This document shows positions 15,949 through 24,419 of a DNA stretch of 64,000 nt, piece after piece. A program made the position numbers and the translations under genes. The stretch is from JAICSD01 sp035637115 (lineage in GTDB: Bacteria > Acidobacteriota > Vicinamibacteria > Vicinamibacterales > 2-12-FULL-66-21). The stretch lies in NCBI GenBank assembly GCA_035637115.1, contig DASPXV010000019.1, positions 1 through 64,000 of the forward strand. Direction: 5' to 3'. The notes below the pieces were generated by a model, which ran no database searches, was not told where the DNA came from, and saw nothing but the letters and a program-made list of their open reading frames with translations. Every line of letters starts with the position of its first letter. Position 1 is the stretch's first letter.

Positions 15949-17386
15949 CCTTCGATCCGAAGATCGTGCGTGTCGCGATCTGCCCGAAGATCGAGGGTTT
16001 CGTCGTGGCGAGCTTCACCATGTCGCCGAAGCGGCTCGCCAGGTAGGCGGGGCGCATGAAGAACCGGCGCTTCGCGCGATTGATCGCGTCCATCACCACG
16101 TGTTCGTCGAGTCCGTTCCCGCGCAGCAGGTAGTACGAGTACTCCATGCGCGTCCAGTCTTCCTCTACGAGCAATCCGTCCCGGACCACCTTGTTGTAAA
16201 GCTCGGTGCCCGGGTAGGGGACCGCCGGGTAGAAGTTCGCGAAATCCGGATTCAGCTCGATCGCGTATTCGATTGTCTGGTTGATCGTCGCCGGCGATTC
16301 GCCCGGATATCCGAAGATGAAAAACGCGAACGAGCGGATGCCCGCATCGCGCATGTTGTTGATCGCCGTTTGGATCTTCTGCCGCTCCAGGCGCTTGACC
16401 ATCTCCTTGCGGATCTCTTCCGATTCGGTCTCGATGCCCATCGCGAGCATCCAGCAGCCCGCCTTACGCAGCCGGTGCACGAATGCCGGATCGGTGAGGT
16501 TGTCCGCGCGCGCGTTGCCGAACCATTGCACCGGCAGCTTCCTCGCGATCAGCTCGTCGCAGAACGCGGAGAACGACTTCACGTTCAGCGTGACCGTGTC
16601 GCCCCACAGGTAGAAAAAGTCGATGCCGAACTCGCGGTAGCCGCGCTCGATCTCGTCGACGAGCGCCTTCGGGCTGCGCTCGCGGAACTTGTGCCCCTGA
16701 TGCACGGGAGCGACGCAGAAGTCGCACGCGTACGGGCAGCCGCGGCTCGTCTCCACGATCACATACGGCCGGTTGACGAGCGGAAGGCTGTAAGTGTGCA
16801 GCGGCACGAGGTCCCACGCGGGATACGGCATCTGCAGGAAGCCGGAATACGAGCCGTGCGCGGTGTGCTGGACGATCTGCTCGCCGCGCCGGAACGTGAC
16901 GCTCGGCACCGTCGCCAGCGCGTCAATCGACTCGAGCCGGGCCAGGTTCAGCGCAGCTTCTTCCGGTTCGCCGACGAACATTCCATCCACGTCGCGCGCG
17001 CGCTGCATCGACGCCGCGGGTGTCGTCGAGGCGTGCGGCCCGAAGCAGAACATCGGCGCGCCGAAGTGGCGTTTGATCTTCGCAATGGCGGCGACGTCGG
17101 CGTCCAGCGTCGGCGTGGTGCTTGGAAACAGAATCAGCGTGGGCTTGAAGCCTTCGCGATCGAGCTGGGCGATCAAGGCGTCAGCGCTTCGGCGCTCGGC
17201 CGTCAGATCGACGAGCCGGACGTCGCACCCCTGATCCCGCAGCAACGATGCAAGCAGGGCGAGCGTGTAAGGAGGCTTTGTGGTGCCGAGAACTTCCTCG
17301 CGCTCCTGGCAGCGGCCCTGCCGCGTGAAGGCGATGCCATTCACCAGCGGCGGATTCACGAGCAGCGTTTTGCGTCCGATGCTCAA
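15932..17386 (-). CDS. B12-binding-domain radical SAM protein
   Basis: A 484-residue radical SAM protein. The N-terminal part (about 1-150) has the Rossmann layout of B12-binding domains (L-L-V-N-P-P start; L-F-P-S-T-T-P-T) but no D-x-H-x-x-G, so cobalamin binding would be base-off without that histidine. The cluster motif is C-P-Y-A-C-D-F-C (C-x3-C-x2-C), with G-I-E-T-E-S-E-E and the C-terminal TIM-barrel half. I set the start at TTG 17386, which makes a TTGA overlap with the upstream radical SAM stop; in-frame sequence before that does not belong. HpnJ-like hopanoid enzymes share this architecture, but glycolipid or sugar modification fits the neighbours better. Confidence 0.78.
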   Translation of the reverse strand: MSIGRKTLLVNPPLVNGIAFTRQGRCQEREEVLGTTKPPYTLALLASLLRDQGCDVRLVDLTAERRSADALIAQLDREGFKPTLILFPSTTPTLDADVAAIAKIKRHFGAPMFCFGPHASTTPAASMQRARDVDGMFVGEPEEAALNLARLESIDALATVPSVTFRRGEQIVQHTAHGSYSGFLQMPYPAWDLVPLHTYSLPLVNRPYVIVETSRGCPYACDFCVAPVHQGHKFRERSPKALVDEIERGYREFGIDFFYLWGDTVTLNVKSFSAFCDELIARKLPVQWFGNARADNLTDPAFVHRLRKAGCWMLAMGIETESEEIRKEMVKRLERQKIQTAINNMRDAGIRSFAFFIFGYPGESPATINQTIEYAIELNPDFANFYPAVPYPGTELYNKVVRDGLLVEEDWTRMEYSYYLLRGNGLDEHVVMDAINRAKRRFFMRPAYLASRFGDMVKLATTKPSIFGQIATRTIFGSKVNAAR

Positions 17387-18612
17387 TTGTGGACCACCGT
17401 CATCGGGATGGCGCGGCGCTTCGGAAGATTTGCGGTCGCGACTGCCGGCTCCGGTGCGAGCTCCACCTTGCAGCAGCGCCGGCAGACGGGGAAGATCCCG
17501 TGTTCGAGAAGCCGCCGCCGCATCTCGACGAACTGCTCGCCGTTCCAGATTTCTTCGAGGGAGGACTGCGTCAGATCGCCGACTTCGACGCGGATGAACG
17601 GACAGAAATACATCTTGCCCGAGAACGACACGCGCGCGTGCAGGAACGGGTAAAGACAGCGCCCGTTCAACTTCGTGCCCGGCGTGTAGTAGCTGTCGAT
17701 CAACGGCTCGTGCACCTTGGGCCGGAAGTCGAACAGAATATTCCGCTCGTGGCACTTGGCGGCAAGCGCCGCAACCTTTTCGCGGACGCGCGCGACGTCG
17801 AGTCCGGGATCACGCGTGACGAACGTCGCGATGACGGACGCATCAGGCGCACCGATGATCTTCACCGTCTCGGCGACTTCTTCCGGCGTGCTGAACATCA
17901 GGTGATTCAGCCCGATCGCATCCACGCCGAGCTCCTCTGCCACGTCCACCATGCGATCGAGTGCGTCCAGGCTCTCGTGCGCGACCGTCGTGTTGATGCT
18001 GACGCGCAGTGGCGCGCCTTTCTTCCTGGCCGCTGCCTGCAGTCGCTGCAACCCCTGCGTCGTCCGCTCGAACGTCCCTTTCAGGCCGCGCGCGGCGTCG
18101 TGCAGATCCTTCGGACCGTCCACGGAGACGCTGATGTGCTTCAGAAAACCTTTGGCGGCGAGCTCCGCCAGCGCATCGGCGCGTTCGTCGGTGATGATGG
18201 TGCCGTTTGTCGTCAGATACCCGCACGCGTAGCCCTTCGTGCGGAAGAGATCGAGCACGGACATGATGTCCTTGCGCATGAAGATCTCGCCGCCGGTGAG
18301 GCTCACCTGGAAGCCATTCTGATCGGGGAACGCCTTGGCGAGCGCCTCGAGGCTGAGCTCCTGCCGCCATTCGCCTTCGAGATTCAGCAGATCGCCGACG
18401 TAGCAGAACTCGCAGTGCAGGTTGCACCGCATTGTCGCTTCGTAAACCGCGCCCATGGGCAGCCGATCCGCGCGCCCGTCCCCCGCGTCGAGGAAGCGCT
18501 GGATTCGGCCCTCATACTTGCGGCGGCGGAAGCGCGCCCACGCATGACGTGCGGCGGGCAGCGCGCGCGCGTGCGTCGCGAGTCGGTCGCGCAGTTTACG
18601 AACCAGGACCAT
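17383..18612 (-). CDS. Radical SAM/SPASM domain protein
   Basis: A 409-residue radical SAM enzyme with the 4Fe-4S motif C-N-L-H-C-E-F-C, then S-L-T-G-G-E-I-F and S-V-D-G-P. A C-terminal SPASM-like cysteine set follows, in C-L-Y-P-F, Y-F-C-P-F and C-R-R-C-C. SPASM proteins bind auxiliary Fe-S clusters and modify peptides, sugars or other substrates. ATG 18612 is preferred over an upstream in-frame ATG at 18672, which would reach further into the GT-C gene. It overlaps the GT-C gene by 17 bp and is coupled to the next radical SAM gene by TTGA. The substrate is unknown. Confidence 0.8.
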   Translation of the reverse strand: MVLVRKLRDRLATHARALPAARHAWARFRRRKYEGRIQRFLDAGDGRADRLPMGAVYEATMRCNLHCEFCYVGDLLNLEGEWRQELSLEALAKAFPDQNGFQVSLTGGEIFMRKDIMSVLDLFRTKGYACGYLTTNGTIITDERADALAELAAKGFLKHISVSVDGPKDLHDAARGLKGTFERTTQGLQRLQAAARKKGAPLRVSINTTVAHESLDALDRMVDVAEELGVDAIGLNHLMFSTPEEVAETVKIIGAPDASVIATFVTRDPGLDVARVREKVAALAAKCHERNILFDFRPKVHEPLIDSYYTPGTKLNGRCLYPFLHARVSFSGKMYFCPFIRVEVGDLTQSSLEEIWNGEQFVEMRRRLLEHGIFPVCRRCCKVELAPEPAVATANLPKRRAIPMTVVHN

Positions 18613-20353
18613 CGATCTGCCAGATCTCCACGGTCGGACCGGGACGCTCGAGCGCCGCGACGATCCGGACATCGGTGTTGTGCAGGAAAGGCTCGGCCCG
18701 CGGGCCGTTGCCGGGCTCCGCGGCGTTCCGGTACGGTGAAAACACGGCTATTCGCCGGCCCTCCCGGGCCAGAGCCGCAAGAAACGGCAACGTTGCAGGG
18801 TCGCGACCATTGTACCGTTTCAGCACGACGAAAGCCACGTGTTCGCGCCTGAGCCGCTGCAGGGGGTCCGCACCGCCGAGCTGGTCGATCGGAAGGTAGA
18901 GCTTGTCTGCATCGAGACCATAGCCGAGATAAATGATGCGATAGGCCGGGGAAGGATATGGCGTTCGCTCGATCTGCAGGCGTGTCTTTGTCGGCATTTC
19001 CTTTCCGGAGCGCTCAACGGCTTCCCTCAACACCCCGGCCGTTGACTCCATCGGCACCGAATAGGGCTGCGTCAGGATGGTCGCGCCGGATGGCACGTGC
19101 GTGGTGATGAAGCGCAGCGCGAGCGTCCGCGTGTCAGTCTGGGTAATAAACCGATCGGCCTCGCAGCTCTCCAGCGCCGCCGGTACCACGCACGTCGTCA
19201 GCAGGATCGGCGCAAGCAGCGTGGGACCGACGCGAATGCTCCCGAACTCCGCGATAGCCTGCCCCGCGAAGAGCGCCATGAAGGGCACCACCGGTACGAG
19301 ATATCGGCTCGCCGGAAACGTGCCCGCGATGAAAAGCAGGAACGGAGCTGCGAACGACAGCAGCCATGCTGTCCGGATCGGATCACGTCGCACGCCGATG
19401 ACGATCCCGATGGCCGCGAGTACGGCACACGGCGCTCCGACAGTGTCCAGAAGCAGGAGCTTCCCGTAGCGCGCAGCACTTCGCACGTAACCCAGGTTCT
19501 CAACCGCGCGGTCGACCACGATCTGCCGGTTCGCCAGCACGTCGCGGATCGCGGTCGCGGGCTCAATCAGGATGAACGGTGACAGCGCGAAGAAGACGAC
19601 GGCGCTCACGATCGCAGCAATCGCAACACGCTTGATTGCTTCCGCTCCCGTGGCTGCGCCTCGTGCGGCCGACCACGCCAGCGGGATCGCCAGAAAGATC
19701 GCGTAGTAGTGCGTCGAAAATGCGATGCCGGTAAGGGCCGCCGCGACGAGCAGACTCCTGTAGCTTCCGCCTTCAGGCGGAAGATCCTTTTTACGCGGAA
19801 GGGTCCAGAGACGCTCGTAGGCAAGATACGCAAGGATGACCAGCAGAGTCACCGGCACGTCGTGCTTCACGTAATGCGAGTTGAGGACGTGCAGCGGAGC
19901 GACCGCGAGAAGAAGCCCTGCGATGAGTCCGACAGCGCGTCCGCTGATGCGCGCCGTCAGCACGGCGGTCGCGGTCGCCGTCGCCGCTCCGATCAGCGCG
20001 GTCAGCAGCCGGCCGGCCACGAAGACGCGGGTTGGATCGAGAAAGAACTCACGCTGGAACGCGCCAACGGACTCCATCGCCCCCATCGCCACCGCGACGA
20101 GCGCCGTCAGCCCCTCCCACGCGAACAGTGCGTAAAAGTAGAACGACGGGTAAAGGAAGTTGTGGGGATTCAGATCCCCCTTCGCGAACGCCAGCGCCCG
20201 CGACATGATCGCCACTTCGTCCGGGTTGTACACCGCCGGCAGTCCGTATCGCATTCCGTACATCCGTAACGCCAGCGCGATCGCTGCGATCAGCAACAGA
20301 CCACCCCGATAACCACGCCACAAACCAGAACGGACCAACACAGACTTGTTCAT
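18596..20353 (-). CDS. GT39-like (GT-C) membrane glycosyltransferase
   Basis: A 585-residue polytopic protein starting M-N-K-S-V at ATG 20353, five bp after the flippase stop. After the first helix, Y-N-P-D-E-V-A-I-M-S-R carries the acidic D-E pair of GT-C enzymes. About eleven helices follow, then a soluble C-terminal region (about 430-585). A palindrome at 19764-19783 is read in frame as D-L-P-P-E-G-G-S-Y in a loop just before the helix containing L-T-G-I-A-F-S-T. It probably uses a polyprenyl-phosphate sugar in the periplasm. Confidence 0.75.
   Translation of the reverse strand: MNKSVLVRSGLWRGYRGGLLLIAAIALALRMYGMRYGLPAVYNPDEVAIMSRALAFAKGDLNPHNFLYPSFYFYALFAWEGLTALVAVAMGAMESVGAFQREFFLDPTRVFVAGRLLTALIGAATATATAVLTARISGRAVGLIAGLLLAVAPLHVLNSHYVKHDVPVTLLVILAYLAYERLWTLPRKKDLPPEGGSYRSLLVAAALTGIAFSTHYYAIFLAIPLAWSAARGAATGAEAIKRVAIAAIVSAVVFFALSPFILIEPATAIRDVLANRQIVVDRAVENLGYVRSAARYGKLLLLDTVGAPCAVLAAIGIVIGVRRDPIRTAWLLSFAAPFLLFIAGTFPASRYLVPVVPFMALFAGQAIAEFGSIRVGPTLLAPILLTTCVVPAALESCEADRFITQTDTRTLALRFITTHVPSGATILTQPYSVPMESTAGVLREAVERSGKEMPTKTRLQIERTPYPSPAYRIIYLGYGLDADKLYLPIDQLGGADPLQRLRREHVAFVVLKRYNGRDPATLPFLAALAREGRRIAVFSPYRNAAEPGNGPRAEPFLHNTDVRIVAALERPGPTVEIWQIDGPGS
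19764..19783. repeat. 20-bp palindrome inside a GT-C gene (copy 2)
   Basis: CTTCCGCC-TTCA-GGCGGAAG, the reverse complement of the element at 12964-12983. On the coding strand it gives the peptide P-P-E-G-G-S, and in another frame R-L-K-A-E-A. The element keeps the reading frame open. Confidence 0.85.
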
Positions 20354-20358
20354 CGCGG

Positions 20359-21945
20359 TTACTCGGGCGTCCCGATGTCGGTCGCTACGATTTCCCCGGC
20401 CATCTCGGTGCTGTCGGGCGACGTGACGCCGGCCGGGATTGGCGTTCCGCGTGCGCGCAGCGCGCGCAGCGTTCGCAATTCGGCCGCGTGGAAGAACCCG
20501 GTCGCGGCAAGGAGTCCGGCGAACACCGCGATGACGGTCGCGCCTCGCGTGAAGACGTCCGGCAGGTGCGCCATCGTGGACCTCGGATCGACTGCGAGCC
20601 GCACGGAAGGCAACTGGCGCGCGATGATGCAGGCGATGACCGCCGCCGCGCAGGCTCGCACGATACGATTCCACTCGTAACGGATCGGATAAAACCGCTG
20701 CGACAGCCGATACCCGAGTACCGCCTGCACAGCGTACGCTGCGCCGTTGGCCCACGCGGCCCCGATGATTCCGTAGCGTGGAATCCACAGGAAGTTGAGG
20801 CCGACATTGATCGCGGCGGCGGCAATCGTCGCGACAGGGTAGAACTGCGTGTGCCTCGTGATGTTGAGGCCGATCGATGTCAGGAGATAGATCCCCTGCA
20901 GGAACACGCCGATCGACGTCCACGTGATGACGATCGCGACGTCCCTCCATCGCGGATCGTCCGGCGCGATCAGACGTCCGTGCAGCATGGCCGCGGCCGC
21001 GTCGCGCCCGACCGCGGAGAGGCCGGCTGTGAGCAGTGCAAGGGCCGCGACCGCATACGTCGTGACCTTCCGGAACACGCGTGGCGCATCCGCTTCGCGG
21101 ATCGTCGCGTAATAGAACGGCGCCCACGCGGATTCGAACGCACTCAGGAACAGCTTCTGCGTCAGCCCGAACGACACCGACATGTTGTACACGCCGATGT
21201 TCTCGAGCGAGGTGAAGATCGGCAGAATGAACTTGTCGCCGACCGCGGTAATCTGCTGCGCGGCTGCGTGCGGCACCCGCGGCAATCCGAACGCGAGAGA
21301 GTCGCGCAGCACGGCCCGCGAAAACAGCGGCCGCAGCAGTGGCGCGAACCAGCGGCCGAGCACCGCGAGGATGCCAAGCGTCACCAGGAGATCGGCCAGA
21401 TAGAGTCCCGTCACGCCCATGTCCGCCTTCGTCACGAGCAGCAGGCGCACGACGATGGTCGCCACCGAGCGCACCAGCGTCATCAGGCTGAACGTTTTCG
21501 CGCGTTGCTCCATGCGGAGCACGTGAAACGGGATGAACGTGAAGCCGATTGCGAACGTGTTGAGCAGCATCAACCGAAGCGCCGCGGTGTATGCCGGCGT
21601 GTCCAGCAGCGCTCGGGACAGTGCGGGCGCCGCCAGCAGCAGGATGGCGATGACGCCGCCATCGAGAGCGAGAAGGAAAAAGAAAATCGTGCTCGCCAGC
21701 TTCTGCCGGCCCGCTTCGTCATCCGCGTCGTAGAAGAAGCGCATGAACGAGCCGTCGAGCCCGAACCGGAAGACGATCTTCGCTACGACCTCGATGCCGC
21801 CGAGGATCCCGATGGCGCCGTAGTCGCCGGCGCTGAAGTACGTGACGTAGACGCTGAGGAGGAAGAAGTTGACGATCGAAACGGCCACGTCGCCGAGGCC
21901 GTAGACGGTGATGTTCTTCGAGAGCTCGCGGATCCTTCGAAACAC
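20359..21945 (-). CDS. Polysaccharide flippase (Wzx-like, MOP superfamily)
   Basis: A 528-residue membrane protein with about fourteen hydrophobic segments. It starts R-R-I-R-E-L-S-K-N-I-T-V-Y-G-L-G-D, a usual opening for O-antigen/teichuronic acid flippases of the MOP family. It should move a polyprenyl-diphosphate-linked oligosaccharide across the inner membrane. The core helices include R-F-G-L-D-G-S-F-M-R-F-F. It is the only flippase in the cluster, and no Wzy polymerase or Wzz length regulator is recognisable nearby. It lies 5 bp before a GT-C gene and 25 bp after a methyltransferase. Confidence 0.83.
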   Translation of the reverse strand: MFRRIRELSKNITVYGLGDVAVSIVNFFLLSVYVTYFSAGDYGAIGILGGIEVVAKIVFRFGLDGSFMRFFYDADDEAGRQKLASTIFFFLLALDGGVIAILLLAAPALSRALLDTPAYTAALRLMLLNTFAIGFTFIPFHVLRMEQRAKTFSLMTLVRSVATIVVRLLLVTKADMGVTGLYLADLLVTLGILAVLGRWFAPLLRPLFSRAVLRDSLAFGLPRVPHAAAQQITAVGDKFILPIFTSLENIGVYNMSVSFGLTQKLFLSAFESAWAPFYYATIREADAPRVFRKVTTYAVAALALLTAGLSAVGRDAAAAMLHGRLIAPDDPRWRDVAIVITWTSIGVFLQGIYLLTSIGLNITRHTQFYPVATIAAAAINVGLNFLWIPRYGIIGAAWANGAAYAVQAVLGYRLSQRFYPIRYEWNRIVRACAAAVIACIIARQLPSVRLAVDPRSTMAHLPDVFTRGATVIAVFAGLLAATGFFHAAELRTLRALRARGTPIPAGVTSPDSTEMAGEIVATDIGTPE

Positions 21946-21970
21946 AGCTGTCAGTGGCGACTGTCGTCGC

Positions 21971-22678
21971 CTAGGCCTTACGGAACGTAAGCAGGTTCAG
22001 GAAGCACCAGCCCGGCACCGGCAGCAGGCGCGTGAGCGCGCGGTGCAGCGGCGCGAGCGCGCGCGGGTTGCGGCGCACGAAATGCGTGACGATTGGAAGC
22101 GTCGGGAAGATTCCCTGCCGATTGACCAGCGTGAAGCCGGCGCGCCGCGCGAGCGTGATGTATTCCCCCGCCGGCCGATCGCCAGGATGCTTCAACTCCG
22201 AGGCGGTGCGAATCAGCCGGCCGCGCAGCAGGAACTGGATGCGCGACTGCAGGTGCGCCAGGTTGGGGACGGATACGAGCAGCTCGCCGCCGGGGCGCAG
22301 GACGCGGAAGAGTTCCGCGAGCGCACGCGGCTGGTCTTCGAACGCGAGATGTTCGAGCACGTCGAGGCACAGCGCACGCTCGAACGCAGCCTCTGGAAAC
22401 GGCAGCGCCGTCAGCGATCCCTGCGTGACGCGATCAGACGCGTAGTTCGCGTCGACTCCTGTGATCGCGATTCTTCCCGCGTATTCATCCACGAGGACGC
22501 CTTCGCCACAGCCTGCGTCGAGCACGCGCGTCTGTGCCGGCAACGCGTCGAGATAGCGCCGGACTGCTTCAAGTTTCGCGAGATAGGTAGGGTAGTAGTC
22601 CCAGGAAGGGTCTGGCGTGCGGTGATAGTCCCCGCGCGCCGCGTATTCACCGCGGCGCAGCGTCTCGGGCCTGGACAT
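21971..22678 (-). CDS. Class I SAM-dependent methyltransferase
   Basis: A 235-residue methyltransferase with motif I V-L-D-A-G-C-G-E-G (about 52-60), the acidic residue in T-G-V-D-A-N, then A-L-C-L-D-V-L-E-H-L and L-R-P-G-G-E-L-L-V-S-V-P-N. This is the methyltransferase_11/23 type often found with O-antigen genes. The C-terminus (about 195-235) is hydrophobic and may associate with the membrane. A 39-bp gap separates it from the STN-domain gene upstream. A sugar or lipid-linked glycan is the likely acceptor. Confidence 0.82.
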   Translation of the reverse strand: MSRPETLRRGEYAARGDYHRTPDPSWDYYPTYLAKLEAVRRYLDALPAQTRVLDAGCGEGVLVDEYAGRIAITGVDANYASDRVTQGSLTALPFPEAAFERALCLDVLEHLAFEDQPRALAELFRVLRPGGELLVSVPNLAHLQSRIQFLLRGRLIRTASELKHPGDRPAGEYITLARRAGFTLVNRQGIFPTLPIVTHFVRRNPRALAPLHRALTRLLPVPGWCFLNLLTFRKA

Positions 22679-22717
22679 TGTGGGAATTGTACAGGCCCGA
22701 CCCCGAAAGCCTAAAGT

Positions 22718-23413
22718 CTAGTTTCCGCCGCCGCCCGGTCCACCCGGTCCACCCGGTCCGCCGGGGCCACCCGGCCGGATGATCTGTCCGGGCTGATACG
22801 GATTCGGCACACCCTGCGGCAGCGCCGGCTGCGGCAGCGCGCCCGGGCGCGGCGAGGTCAGAGGACCCGGCTGCGTCGCGGTGTTGGGCACGTTCTGCTG
22901 CGGCGGCATCCCCGGGAACTGGCTCGTCACCGGATTCGGCGGCATCTGCGGAGGCATCGACACGTTGATCGGCTCATCGTTGTCATCCATCGGTTGCGGC
23001 GGACGCTGGAACGTCGGCGGCGGCGCGGGCGACGCGCTCGCGCTCACGGATGGCGCGCGACTCGTCGGCATGATGGTGATGCGATCGTAGATTGCGGCGC
23101 CCGCGACTGCGACGGGGCGCGGCGCGGCGATATAGCCGGCGGCCGTGCGCAGCAGGATGTCGAGAACCTCGCGTTCCGGAAGATTCACGAGTTGGATCGT
23201 GACGGACGGACCGTTCAGCTTGTCCGCGTTGACGATGCGCGTCTGGCCGATACGCGCCCATTCCTGCAAGATCTGCCGGAGCGGAACATTGTCGGCAATG
23301 ACCGTCACACGACCATCCTGCATCGTCAGCTTGAGATCGCCGGCGGAAACCGGCTGTGACAGTCCGACGGCCACGGCCGCGAGCAACGCGCAGCGCAGGA
23401 TGGTTTTCTTCAT
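22718..23413 (-). CDS. Secreted STN-domain protein with Pro/Gly-rich tail
   Basis: A 231-residue exported protein. Residues 1-24 form a signal peptide (K-K-T-I-L-R, hydrophobic core, then V-S-A-G). Residues about 26-95 match a short secretin/TonB N-terminal (STN) domain, with L-R-Q-I-L-Q-E-W-A-R and V-T-I-Q-L-V-N-L-P-E-R-E-V-L-D-I-L-L. The rest is low-complexity, rich in Pro, Gln and Asn, ending in Gly-Gly-Pro repeats encoded by 9-bp CCACCCGGT tandem units near 22735-22765. No secretin or TonB-receptor domain follows, so the STN stands alone. It may bind an envelope partner; the function is unknown. Confidence 0.7.
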   Translation of the reverse strand: MKKTILRCALLAAVAVGLSQPVSAGDLKLTMQDGRVTVIADNVPLRQILQEWARIGQTRIVNADKLNGPSVTIQLVNLPEREVLDILLRTAAGYIAAPRPVAVAGAAIYDRITIMPTSRAPSVSASASPAPPPTFQRPPQPMDDNDEPINVSMPPQMPPNPVTSQFPGMPPQQNVPNTATQPGPLTSPRPGALPQPALPQGVPNPYQPGQIIRPGGPGGPGGPGGPGGGGN

Positions 23414-23471
23414 GGAATTGACTCGCGTTCGAGTATACGCCCCTTAAGACGCTCCGGCGAGCACCACAGCC

Positions 23472-24419
23472 TTACGCGAGCTTGGTCACCCAGAGCGGAG
23501 AGTCTTTTCGCGGCAGATCGCAGGCGCGGCACACATCGGGTCCACCGCTTTCGAGGTGCTCGCGGCGGACGGCGCGATAGGGTTCCGAATTCCAGATCTC
23601 TTCGATCGACTGAGTATTGAGGTCGCCAAGCACTGTCCGCGCGTCGAAATCCGCGCAGCAGAGCGAGACCCTGCCGTCCCACAACACCGTGAACGTCAGC
23701 CACGGCCGGTAGCACGGATAGTTCACATCGGACTCGTGGTTCAGCGTTCCGCCCCAGTTGTGCAGTTCGGTAATGTGGATCTTGTCGGCGATGTGGCGCC
23801 AGTGTTCGATGAACGCCCGCTCGTCCACCGAGTTGTTCTGGCGGACGAATGACAGAATCAACTTCGGCCTCCGCTTTCCCAGCTCGGCGCGGATGCGCAC
23901 GATCCGTTCGATGTTCGCGATCACCTTGTCGTAGTTCAGACCGATGCGCGTCTGTTCGAAGACGTCCTTGCCGCCGGCGTCCACGCTGATGTTGATCGCA
24001 TCGAGTCCCGCCTCGATCATGCCGCGCGCGATCTTCTCGGTAATCAGCGACCCGTTGCTGATCATGCCGACTTCCCTGATGCCCTTCTCTTTCGCGTAGC
24101 GGACCTTCTCGGTCAGGTGCCGATCGAGGAACGGCTCGCCGTAGTTGTGAACGCGGACATGCGTGATCCCGAGCGCGGCGCACTCGTCGACGACCTTCTT
24201 GAACAGATCGAGGCTCATGACGCCCTGCCGCCGGTGCATCTCGTCGCGCGGACAGAAGACGCACTTCGCGTTGCAGATGTTGGTGCTTTCGATCTGGACG
24301 ATCTCCGGCAGCACGGGCGACCGATCCCGCCCGGTGGCGAGCAGCAGCCGGCGAATCGGCTTCGCCTGGCGGCGGAGCATCGACTCGGCGGCGCGCCGGG
24401 CAGTAGCTTTGATTTTCAT
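23472..24419 (-). CDS. Radical SAM/SPASM domain protein
   Basis: A 315-residue radical SAM protein with C-N-A-K-C-V-F-C, then N-Y-G-E-P-F-L (the GGEP-like motif), I-S-N-G-S-L, and N-I-S-V-D-A-G-G. A short C-terminal SPASM segment follows, with L-C-C-A-D-F-D, I-E-E-I-W-N and C-R-A-C-D-L-P. The 36-residue N-terminal tail is very basic. The start overlaps the epimerase stop by one base (TGATG). It is the third radical SAM gene of the cluster. The substrate is unknown; modification of a sugar or lipid carrier is inferred only from context. Confidence 0.8.
   Translation of the reverse strand: MKIKATARRAAESMLRRQAKPIRRLLLATGRDRSPVLPEIVQIESTNICNAKCVFCPRDEMHRRQGVMSLDLFKKVVDECAALGITHVRVHNYGEPFLDRHLTEKVRYAKEKGIREVGMISNGSLITEKIARGMIEAGLDAINISVDAGGKDVFEQTRIGLNYDKVIANIERIVRIRAELGKRRPKLILSFVRQNNSVDERAFIEHWRHIADKIHITELHNWGGTLNHESDVNYPCYRPWLTFTVLWDGRVSLCCADFDARTVLGDLNTQSIEEIWNSEPYRAVRREHLESGGPDVCRACDLPRKDSPLWVTKLA

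Noticed and set aside
17387..17755. N-terminal extension of the B12-type radical SAM gene
   Set aside because: These 123 codons overlap the upstream radical SAM gene in another frame and do not resemble any domain; the TTGA overlap gives the natural start.
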